DNA of 64,000 nucleotides. Source: Echinometra lucunter (Eukaryota; Echinodermata; Echinoidea; Camarodonta; Echinometridae). Both the position numbers and the translations under genes were made by a program. The stretch is from the NCBI GenBank assembly GCA_029962745.1, contig JAPZVO010000025.1, forward strand, positions 499,520-563,519, written 5' to 3'. Below are positions 57,101 to 64,000 of this stretch, piece by piece. Within the stretch, counting starts at the first letter, position 1; every line of letters starts with the position of its first letter. The notes beneath the pieces are model-generated. The model did not search any database and was not told the origin of the DNA. It saw nothing but the letters and a program-made list of their open reading frames with translations.

Positions 57101-60100
57101 TTAAAGGAGTGGACTACCTTTATAAATACTAAACTTATTCTGCTGAAGAGAGAGAAGAACAGAAGCAAGAGTATAAAGCGGAATAGAGGATACGATATAA
57201 TAATTGTTTTTTCGTGTGTGATTTTCTTGAAATTGATCGATGTGCTCATAATAATAGGAGTAGAGGAAAAAGAGAATGGTGATATGGGTAGGAGAAAGAG
57301 ACGAGTATTAGAACAAACAATTTCGTGCCCTTTGTTTTAATCCGTGCGCGCGCTAGTTCAAAGATTGGCATGGCGGAGGCTCAAGACAAACATGAAGAAT
57401 GAAAATGAAATGAAGAAATGATCATAATTATAACTGAATAAAATAAAAGCGCAGGGAATGTGAACAGAAAAAAAAAAAAGAAATGAAACAATCTGAAAAT
57501 GAAAGGATGTGGAACAATGAAAAATTGAAAATGATTACGAAGATTGAACAGGTCTTGCGAAGTGGGGAGTGATCGTGTCGAATCAAGACACAAAATTAGG
57601 ATTATTAAACTATGGAAGAGACACATAATTATTATAAAGCAATGGAAGAGAGTCCCTCGATCTATATTGAGGAAGAGAATGAGGGTAGCACATGTATAAT
57701 TGAATCGTAGAAGCCCAACTCCTCAGCACAGAGATGAAGAGAAAGTCCGTAGGTCATGTGGCAAACCATATATTTATTTCAAATCTTCCATTTCTGTCTT
57801 TTTTTTCTCTCTCACAACATAGTGTCTTATATATTCCCCCTTCGACTAATTTATTAATAATCGACGGTATTCCCACTTGTCCTAACGTAACCTCAATTTC
57901 AACCAATACAGTCACGTAAATCACTGCACCGAATAACACTCACTGCACTGCATGCACTGCATTCGTAGTTGCACATGATTTTCGTCTGCACCGAGTCCAG
58001 ACAAGACCCGACACGCTCGCAAACAAAACTCACAAAACCAAGGATTTTTTACTCTGGGATTTTAATTCAGCATCATGAAATTAAAAGGGATTTTGAAGTA
58101 ATAAACAGTTTACATGAAGGTATGTTCTCTTTTTTTTTTGTCAGAGTTTGTCTTGTTTTGCTTTACAACAACATATTTAATTTAGTCGAGAAATGCGATA
58201 CGTGTTGGATCTATGTAGTAGACCACATAGATCTACTTATCGCATTTAGACACTCGAACAGTGAGACAGACGAAGATTCTTTTCTCAGTTTTATAATGAA
58301 TTAGAGAAGAAAAAAAGAGTTAAGTTACACCATAAACTTCACAAGCGTCATTTTCATCAACCATCATTACCATTCCATCATCATTTCATCATCAACAGCA
58401 GCTATTTCAACCATCATCCCCGTCATCAAGCTCGGCGTTCCGCATGATGTGTGTACACGTAATAGGCATACACATGTGTTGCATAGCTAGTATCGTAAGT
58501 CGGTCATTGTTGCGTCACAATGCATGCAGCGTTCATCGCGCGCGCGCTCTACTTGGCCAAACCGATGAACCGAAGGCTTTGCCGTTCACCTTGAAATCCG
58601 CGCGTGCGCGCCCGGTGCCTCACCGAACGCGAACCGATAGCAAACCGAATGCCTCCCGCGGTCCTTCGGTGAACAGCAAAACCGCGGGGAGGAACCGCGG
58701 AAAGGTTCCGAAGCCTCTGCATACATTACCGTTCACCGAACCGATGTGCCAAAACCTTTAGGCGGTAGTGTATATCAGTTGCTGCCAATAGACCTGTTTA
58801 CTAATGTATTCAAATTTCTGCACGTTTCTCTCCAGAACCCTTGGTTAACAACTATTCACTTCATCTTTTATGCATAATGGGATCTGAATAGAAGGAATCC
58901 AGTTTACATAAATTAGTTGTTACTATGTCAAGCAAGCCTCAGGCAAGCTCCTCATTTGTCAAGGGCAACTATTGTACAACAAGTGTGCATAAAATTAGTT
59001 AACAGGTCTATTTGTTTTAACACAGGTGGAAAGGTGAAACATAGTGGTAATGTGATGCTGCTGAGTGGCTCCGATGGTGAAGTGATTAGCATGTGTCAAG
59101 TGCCTGATGGGATGGAGTCATACTACTCTCCACAGGTAAGTTTCTTTAAAGGGAAAGTCCACCCCAGAAGTTTCACATTTTCTCACCCCATAATCAAAGT
59201 ATGTTATGTAAAAAGCAATGACTATGGGGGTTAGAAAATGTGTAACTTCCAAGAAAATTCAGAAAATGTGAAATTTCATGTACAAAGTGAATGGAGAGCT
59301 GCTCGCATATGTCATCAGTGTTGCCAATTTACTAGAAAATGTAAATTAGTGTAATTTTCTTATTCTTTGACCAATTTTGCTCATTTCTTTTTTAAAATGC
59401 TGTTCAAATTTAACTCCTTTTATTGAAAGAGTGAAACTTCTGGGGTGGACTTGCCTTCAATAAACTCACAATTCCAAATATGGCAATCATTATATTTCAG
59501 TCACACTCCAAAAGCAAATCCAAACAGACTCTGAACCAAACTGATTTTGTGACGTAAGATATGAGATAATTTTTGTTCCGACTCTTGATTGTCGGTCTGT
59601 TGTCAGTCTCATCCGTGTGACAGAGACCCGTAAAAAATTGGAGCTACATGCAGATGATCCCATGTTAACTCCTTACATGGCCTGTACCACATTGTATACA
59701 TCATGGGATGCATACATTTAAAAAGAGTTGTCATTGAGTTAATCAAGACAGGAAATGATGAATTTTGCTGCTTACGCTATTGTTTTTGCACAAAGCATTC
59801 CTTTTGTCAACGTATGTCTGCTGTTTTGTGCAAAATTGGCTGTGCGTCACATGAGCAATCATGCAGAGAGACTCCAATGTGAATCACATGGGACATATTT
59901 ATAAGAACATTTCTAACCTACTGACGACATTGATCTGTTGTCTTTGTGATAGAAAAATGCAGTGCACTTTATCTTAACAGTCCAGCAGTCACAGAAACAT
60001 ACCCCGAAGATCAGAGGCAACTTTTGTTTCAGTTGATGGGTAACCTGTTGATGACCAAATTATCTCATCCAATAGACTTCCACATGGGAAACATCAGTAT

Positions 60101-63100
60101 CAGTATTGGTTACTGCAATATGGCACAAATCCACAAAGTACAGTAGCTGTCCACGTGCTAGTTTGTGCATACTGGTATACCCTTTCACTATTATAATGGG
60201 ATTTGTGTCAGGGTCAATATGTACTTGAGCATCTTGTATCAATATCATTATCACAATCTAAGCACCTTGAATCATTGAGTATTGAGTTAGCCAGGTAAGC
60301 AACTACCTGTATATGTATGGTACAGAGACTCCAACTCTCCCAGTTTTGGCAGGAGATCTCCCGCTTTGAGTCCATTTTCACAAAATCTCCCACTCTCCCG
60401 CCTGAGTTTGTATTTCAACCGCCCTAGCTGTGTTTCTCCTTTTCTCTCTTGCCCACCCACCTTTTTTGAGAGAAATGAATCTGAATCATTGGATTTTACC
60501 TCATTTAGAGTTGTCATACATGTTCAAATATAAGCCTAAGATAGCACCAGAGAGCTAACCCTAAAAGAGGCCTCTGGCCACGAGGAATTTCATGCTTTGT
60601 GCTGGTGATGTGGGCCACATGCACATTAGTCTCCTATTTGCTAGGGGGTCTTGGTAAGAGAATCTCCTTAAGAGGTGCTTGGGGTTGGAGTCTCTGATGG
60701 TAGTCACGCATGGAGCACTTTGTGCTCCTTGTAAATCTCAAAGCTGACCTTTTGAATTATATTTTTGTTATACATTAAGTAGTTTTCATGCAGTTTTTCT
60801 ATTGTTTGTACTTTGCCTCTCCTGTAGATTTACTACCAGCATGGTGGTCAGGCCATGGTTCTCTTTGGAACAGGAGGGGAGACAGTTGGAGGGTCTCTCT
60901 GGGCTTTACCTCTAGAACATCTCATTGCTTGTAACATGAGTCAGGTACCGTGTCATTATCTCTTTAAGACATTTAGATGGTTACATATTAGCTTGTATTT
61001 AAATCGCCTTGCTAATTCACTCTTATTGTGGGGTATGACCATCATATTACTGTATCATGTATAACCAGTCTGCAAAATATAAATTTATATAGTGGACATG
61101 TCTGAGGTCCTGTTTCCACAGGTTATGAAGTTGTAGTCCTTCACAGTGGCTTTGCATTTAACCTATTAACTAGTGAATGAGCTAAGGCAGTAGTCAGATT
61201 TGACCAGTAATGATATTGATAACTAATGATACCTATAAATCGTTGCCAAATCAATCAGGCTCTGTTCGTGTGGAAAATGCATAGGAAGGAATTATGGTAG
61301 GTCAGACCTGACAACAAATGTGCTAATGAGCCTCCCTCACTGATTTTATTGTCTCGATGGATTTGCTCAGCCACCAATTTTTTTCAGCACAGACCTCACT
61401 GATGAATTCTGAAGCCATTTTTTTTTTTGGCTCCTTAACCCAATATTGGATACTTGAACCAGGTCCCTGTACAAAACCTATGGGAATAAGAAAATTTAAT
61501 TGTCAGTGGGTTGATTCGATGTGACCTTGTTCAGGGGAATATGTAAAGGCAGTATTCGTCATGCCTAATTAGTAGAAGCCCTCTAATTTGATTTTTTTTA
61601 AAAACAGATTTATTGTTATCGTTATAGGTACATATATGCGCATACAATATCTTATTGTTATTGGTCAAATATCTGAGCATTGTCTCATTCTTAACGTTCT
61701 AATTAAAGGATGACTCGATATCTGTAGGCAAGGGATTGAATGCAGAAAGGAAATCAGATAAGCATAGTTAAGGACCTGATTGACTTAGATAGCAGGCATA
61801 ATAAACTGGGTTCCAAAAGGAACTTATCACTTTTTCACAGCAACGCTAATTAAAATCTACTGCATCAAAATGAATCATATTCAGAAATAGATAAGCCACA
61901 AGTTTTCAACTTTTGTACAAGTTTTCAACTTTTTTATAGTTTCCTTTTCTTTAATCCTTTATATGTTTTTTTCGTCTGTTTCAGAAATGGATTTTGATTT
62001 ACATCTTTTTGTCACACCGTGGGCACTGACGAAGAGTGTGACTTCGCCTTTCATTTTTGAGAGCTATGCTCCGTTTTCTTTTAAAATCTATGATTTTATT
62101 AACTTGAACTTGAACAATTCTCCTTATGATACACATTTGAAAATGTTAAAGATCATTTTTGCCATGAAGGAGAAAAATCTGATGAAATTGCTAGAGGTCA
62201 CTTTTGAAAAATCACAGAAACTGCATGCTGAGAACCTCTGTGAAAGGCTGCCTATTCAGAACATTCCAAAGCTGTTCATTCAATTTCAAAGGTGGGTTAT
62301 TGTTACCGCTGTACTGCCCATTGTCCATACTGAGCTCCATGCCTGGGAGGCATGCAGTTTTTGTGATTTTGAAAAATTACCTCTTGCGATTTCACCTTAT
62401 TTCATTCTTTTTTGACTCAACAAAACATAAACATTTTTAGATGTGCTTGGTAAGGAGTATTTTAGCTAATCTATGCCCACTTGGATTTCAATGTGTGTCA
62501 CTGAAGAAGTGATAAGTTTCTTTTGACACTTAGTTATATAGGGGAGTAATAGGATAACTATATAATGAATTTTGTTATCCTTATTCTCATTCATCCCAGG
62601 CCAAGACTATCTACACTGACCTTTACAAGGGTGTTATGGCGCCCCCTGTCCTTGTAGATCTGACCAGGGATGGTGTAATGGACATTGTTATATCCATGTT
62701 CAATTCAACCATTGTTGCTTTCAACGGTCAGACTTACGGCCAGCTATGGAATTACTCTTTCCCTTCTTCAGAGTCGTACAGGTAACACAAACAAAAGAAA
62801 GAATATCAGAAGTTTGTACTTTATTTCATGAGAGATACATGTAGGGTTTGTTGTAGATCTGACCCATCTCCTGTATATATCTTCAGTACAATGACTGTCG
62901 TACGTAATGGTCTGAGCGTGAGGGTCAGTGACTCCTTGTAAGATGGAAGAGGCTGACTGTATTAAAGAATTTAGATTGTGCTTGTATCAGGACCATTAGT
63001 CATAAAACCTTTTAAGAGGTTTTGATAAAGACGGTCAGTCGTGGGCTTTCATGGGGAATTTGACGCTTTTGGGTGCTTACCCAGTAACAGGTGTTGTCCT

Positions 63101-63837
63101 TCACTATGAGTTTTATGACCAACAGACCTTATGTAATGCACTGTATATTCCACCCTTTACCCCATATGGCAAAGTCATTATCTCACTTTCCCTGGCCCGA
63201 GAATGCCCGAAGCAGGCCGAAGAATGTTTATGGTTGGACAGCTTGTTTTTGCTGTGCTCCACAAAGGTAGGTCTATTACAGGTATTTCCAGTGCTAATTT
63301 TCACAGAGTCTGGTGTCAGCAAATTATGATTCACTCCCCATGAAAGCCCACAACTGAATGTCTTTAAGATAGGTGTTTGATTTGTGATAGTGTTATGTAC
63401 AAAGTTATAATATTGTATCAAGTGTTGAAGTTAAGGATTCAGCCAGTGTAAATATTTCACCACAGAGGAATAGTCAGTGGAGTGGTGATCTGACATACAT
63501 GTATGCACTGGTGACACTTGCTCAAACTTCAGTTTAAAGTTGCTCTGTTAAATGCTATTTGGATGTACATGTAGGATAGATTTAGAGTTTGGATGATAGG
63601 TAGAGTTAGGTTTGTTGTAAGGGTTTAGTGTTATGTTTGGACAATATTTGAAGTTAGGAATTCCACTAGTGTAAGAATTTTCAGTATGAGTCATACAGGG
63701 ATTATTACTAAGGATGTCTCTTTTATCTGTCTTGCATTAGTACTCCTGCTGCAGCCTTCTACAATGATGATGATATTCCGGACTTCATGGTGATCTATAA
63801 CTATGGTCCAGGCTACCCTCTCTACTATTATACACAG
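41436..63837 (+). CDS. FAM234-like single-pass membrane protein (gene-level, 7 exons, 3' end outside window)
   Basis: Predicted CDS: join(41436..42132, 43439..43650, 51171..51342, 59026..59135, 60828..60944, 62600..62781, 63741..63837), 529 codons in frame. It reads through the last donor, so the gene continues beyond the window. FAM234A/B proteins (ITFG3, KIAA1467) are about 550-620 residues long, single-pass membrane proteins of poorly known function. Visible features are an acidic cytosolic N-terminus (SSSEDEEYIDLSRP), basic KKKK, one hydrophobic helix (about residues 80-103) and a propeller region. That region has repeated Asp-rich calcium-loop-like motifs: DVNQDSVLDAVIGF, NGDLTGDGVNDCAIAG, DVNNDGVRDLL, DLTRDGVMDIVI and NDDDIPDFMVIY. 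The family assignment is from recalled architecture, not an alignment. Confidence 0.88.
43221..43272 (+). pseudogene. Decayed duplicate of the start of exon 2
   Basis: After an acceptor-like CTCATGCAG, the sequence reads AIAYFGDPYLMCIN and then TAG. The true exon 2 at 43439 begins AAAYFGDQYLMCTIY. Similarity covers about 45 bases plus the splice acceptor, then fades. It is out of use as an exon because of the stop. Confidence 0.72.
43439..43650 (+). CDS. FAM234-like exon 2
   Basis: Acceptor CACCACAG, donor GTAAGT. It enters in phase 1, making GAT at the join (FST-D-AAAYFGD), and leaves in phase 0. It encodes GTIPCFGGVLALDGITGQEL, a PQQ/propeller blade-like strand, and NGDLTGDGVNDCAIAG, an Asp-rich loop. 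Confidence 0.88.
43690..44030. repeat. Degenerate dispersed repeat in intron 2
   Basis: It carries AAAGCGCTTTACAAGAG, then GGGTGGAGAGTGATG and CTTGCCAAAGGACACAGGTG, which resemble a widespread invertebrate SINE/LINE-derived repeat. It is degenerate. Confidence 0.4.
44150..44450. repeat. Unclassified G-rich repeat with GTCCTGAAAAGGACT-like hairpins
   Basis: It contains CGTCCTAAAAAGGAC and AGTCCTGAAAAGGACT hairpins and GAGGAGTTGAGAGGATTGAG repeats. There is no coding support. Confidence 0.35.
44720..45281. mobile_element. Palindromic MITE P2, full-length copy, about 560 bp
   Basis: The ends are TAAAGGGAAAGTCTACCC and GGGTGGACTTACCCTTTA. The two halves are near-complete reverse complements (AGTTTCACTG, AAAAGGAGATAAATTTGAAC, GAGCAAAATCGGTCAAAG). 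The TA at each end suggests Tc1/mariner-type insertion. Other copies are at 25140 and 59149. Confidence 0.82.
45300..46142. other. Intron 2 DNA without recognised elements
   Basis: AT-rich and non-coding. I see no repeats or genes that I can name. Confidence 0.5.
46143..46558. mobile_element. TTAA-flanked MITE P3, copy 1
   Basis: Ends TTAACCCATTCGTGACAG and CTGTCACGAATGGGTTAA. It is 416 bp including TTAA at both ends. A close copy is at 48648-49065 and a degenerate one at about 42712-42985. TTAA targets are typical of piggyBac or Kolobok. Confidence 0.85.
46840..47720. repeat. Antisense LINE-like fragments in intron 2
   Basis: 46860-47060 carries CTTTTATAGTGCCCAAACCA and AGGAAGGCTATTCCATAATG, resembling antisense CR1-like 3' ends. 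47215-47330 starts TTTTATTTATTGATGTTTTT. There is a poly-C run at 47151-47163. Confidence 0.4.
48007..48160. mobile_element. Palindromic MITE, GTTTCATAAAAC family
   Basis: The ends are CCCGTTTCATAAAACGTG and TTTTATGAAACAGAGC. The centre has CTCAGCCAGTCAGATGCAAG. A closely related copy is at 52687-52846. Confidence 0.75.
48340..48570. repeat. Degenerate hAT-like repeat
   Basis: It shares AGAAGGAGCAGACAAGGAAC and GAAGCTTC with 26840-27130 and ends near TTATGCCACTG, a hAT-like terminus. No clear duplication was found. Confidence 0.4.
48648..49065. mobile_element. TTAA-flanked MITE P3, copy 2
   Basis: Ends TTAACCCATTCATGACAG and CTGTCACGAATGAGTTAA, 418 bp. It is about 95% alike to 46143-46558 by eye, so both inserted fairly recently in the same intron. 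Confidence 0.85.
49066..51170. other. Rest of intron 2 of the FAM234-like gene
   Basis: No coding exon is supported. There is a CA run (49957-49968) beside GCGCGAGCGC and a moderately CpG-rich patch (50200-50300). Confidence 0.45.
51171..51342 (+). CDS. FAM234-like exon 3
   Basis: Acceptor TTAAAATCAG, phase 0. It encodes DGSSGKMLWKYHIQE, a blade strand, then FIHDVNNDGVRDLLNVMGGD, an Asp-rich loop, and ends in PIRKP. The donor is GTATTC at 51343, leaving phase 1. Confidence 0.88.
52372..52500 (+). other. Possible phase 1-1 cassette exon or exon-like remnant
   Basis: After TTTTTGTACAG the sequence begins GTGGAAAGGT, like exon 4 (59026). It stays open for 129 bases in the phase needed and ends at ACAG/GTCTCG. 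The encoded protein (GGKVCNVRGNSLRAYG, then CAVGYNVLTPVLLE) does not look like the family. It could be chance. Confidence 0.25.
52547..52685. mobile_element. Palindromic MITE, GTTGCATAAAA ends
   Basis: The ends are GGCCCCGTTGCATAAAATTT and AAGTTTTATGCAACAGGG. The centre has GATTGGCTG, and the arms carry TTACCAT/ATGGTAA motif repeats. It directly abuts the next MITE. Confidence 0.75.
52687..52846. mobile_element. Palindromic MITE, GTTTCATAAAAC family, abutting the previous one
   Basis: The ends are GCCCTGTTTCATAAAACTTG and TTTTTATGAAACAGGGC. The centre has CACAGCCAATCAGATGCAAG. It is very close to 48007-48160. Confidence 0.78.
53038..53075 (+). pseudogene. Decayed duplicate of the start of exon 4
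   Basis: CAGGTGGAAAGATGGAGCAT, followed by AGTGCTAATATGA, matches the exon 4 start CAGGTGGAAAGGTGAAACAT and AGTGGTAATGTGA (59023-59057). Only about 33 bases are recognisable. It lies about 170 bp before the CACTA element. Confidence 0.6.
53209..58770. mobile_element. 5.6-kb CACTA/EnSpm element in intron 3
   Basis: The ends are CACTACCGCCTAAAGGTTTT and its reverse complement, flanked by TATA on both sides (53205-53208 and 58771-58774). Subterminal regions (53230-53400 and 58550-58740) are dense in TTCACCGAACG and CGGTTC motifs, as in CACTA elements where the transposase binds. I found no transposase exons in the interior, so it is probably non-autonomous or decayed. It occupies most of intron 3 of the FAM234-like gene. 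Confidence 0.9.
54426..56640. repeat. Internal tandem duplication within the CACTA element
   Basis: 54426 to about 55180 and 55962 to about 56640 share a series of landmarks in the same order (AAGATTGGACAG, GACGTCATC/CACGTCATC, ACCAAACGTA, AGAGTCGGTCAT, ACATGTGTTTACTTT, GAATGTTTTCAA, TTAAGAATTA). The offset is about 1,536 bp. The diverged copies lack a recognised open reading frame. Confidence 0.7.
59026..59135 (+). CDS. FAM234-like exon 4
   Basis: Acceptor TAACACAG, phase 1. It encodes GGKVKHSGNVMLLSGSDGEV and ends SYYSPQ at donor GTAAGT, phase 0. A MITE begins only about 13 bases into the next intron. Confidence 0.85.
59149..59460. mobile_element. Palindromic MITE P2, internally deleted copy
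   Basis: Ends AAAGGGAAAGTCCACCCCAG and GGGGTGGACTTGCCTT. It is shorter than 44720-45281, lacking part of one arm. It sits directly behind the exon 4 donor. Confidence 0.75.
59461..60827. other. Intron 4 of the FAM234-like gene
   Basis: Non-coding, with no element I can name with confidence. Confidence 0.5.
60828..60944 (+). CDS. FAM234-like exon 5
   Basis: Acceptor CTCCTGTAG, donor GTACCG. It is 39 codons, phase 0 on both sides. It encodes YYQHGGQAMVLFGTGGETVG and GSLWALPLEHLI, matching the FGTGGET-type blade signature typical of this family and related propellers. Confidence 0.88.
60945..62599. other. Intron 5 of the FAM234-like gene
   Basis: AT-rich. An open frame at 61963-62415 has no recognisable domain and unremarkable composition; I do not treat it as a gene. 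Confidence 0.45.
62600..62781 (+). CDS. FAM234-like exon 6
   Basis: Acceptor TCATCCCAG, phase 0; donor GTAACA, phase 2. It encodes VLVDLTRDGVMDIVISMFNS, an FG-GAP-like Asp-rich loop, and AFNGQTYGQLWNYSFP, a blade strand with an N-glycosylation sequon. Confidence 0.88.
62782..63740. other. Intron 6 of the FAM234-like gene
   Basis: GTGGGCTTTCATGGGGAA (63042) and TTCCCCATGAAAGCCCAC (about 63334) form an inverted pair roughly 290 bp apart, suggesting a small MITE at about 63040-63352. No exon is seen. Confidence 0.5.
63741..63837 (+). CDS. FAM234-like exon 7
   Basis: Acceptor CTTGCATTAG, entering phase 2; donor GTAATA, leaving phase 0. It encodes TPAAAFYNDDDIPDFMVIYN, another Asp-rich loop, and ends YYYTQ. 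The rest of the gene lies beyond the window. Confidence 0.85.
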
Positions 63838-64000
63838 GTAATAAATTCTCAGCACTTAGTTCCATGTATAACCTGTATGTCTGAAACATATTGTGTAAAA
63901 TTCTTATGGAAAGGTAACTGCCTGGATTTATACGTAGGGCCTCAAAGTGCCCCCCCCCCAAGACCACTTTGGCAAAGTTGTGAATGTAAATGAATGACAA

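Noticed and set aside
61963..62415. A 150-residue open frame in intron 5 of the FAM234-like gene
   Set aside because: There is no domain or homologue that I recognise, and it lies wholly between well-supported exons.

Overview
The window looks like nuclear DNA of a marine invertebrate, most likely an echinoderm such as a sea urchin. This is inferred from short exons in long AT-rich introns, CR1/L2-like LINE ends, Tc1, hAT, CACTA and TTAA-type elements, a foldback element resembling the sea urchin TU class, and abundant trinucleotide and poly-G tracts. No species could be fixed from sequence alone. Two protein-coding loci are supported, both on the + strand. The rest is mostly mobile DNA, much of it nested.

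Region 1 (1-13,700) holds a tandem pair of immunoglobulin-superfamily receptor genes. The downstream copy (6450-12689) is nearly complete: a signal peptide, five Ig-like exons in uniform phase 1, a transmembrane exon and a two-exon cytoplasmic tail with several tyrosine motifs. Nine exons join to exactly 696 codons, but an in-frame TGA lies in the transmembrane exon (11506-11508). The upstream copy (1-1248) is a pseudogene, broken by an internal deletion of about 2.1 kb and an 8-bp tail duplication. The duplication extends into 3' flanking DNA and (TAG)n tracts. Fragments of a Ty3/gypsy integrase (5080-5840) and a LINE (about 7130-8430) lie between and within the copies.

Region 2 (13,700-33,100) has no supported cellular gene. 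It contains a decayed Tc1 transposase (15590-16590) and a LINE split by a nested stack (palindromic MITE, then a 7.7-kb element with CCCTGATAGCA ends and ACGTC subterminal arrays, then a hAT element). It also holds a five-fold diverged tandem repeat, a CACTA-like MITE, a TTAA MITE with empty-site evidence, and repeat families built around (TAG)n.

Region 3 (33,120-39,700) is a 6.6-kb foldback element. Its long inverted arms are made of tandem units of about 204 bp. It is flanked by a perfect 9-bp target-site duplication, and its loop has collected other elements, including a LINE of the same family as the one at 17 kb.

Region 4 (about 41,360-64,000) is the 5' part of a FAM234-like (ITFG3/KIAA1467 family) gene. 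Seven exons join in frame to 529 codons and the gene runs off the window end. It encodes an N-terminal cytosolic region, one transmembrane helix and a lumenal or extracellular FG-GAP/beta-propeller region. Its introns hold TTAA MITEs, TA-type palindromic MITEs, a 5.6-kb CACTA element and short decayed copies of its own exon starts.
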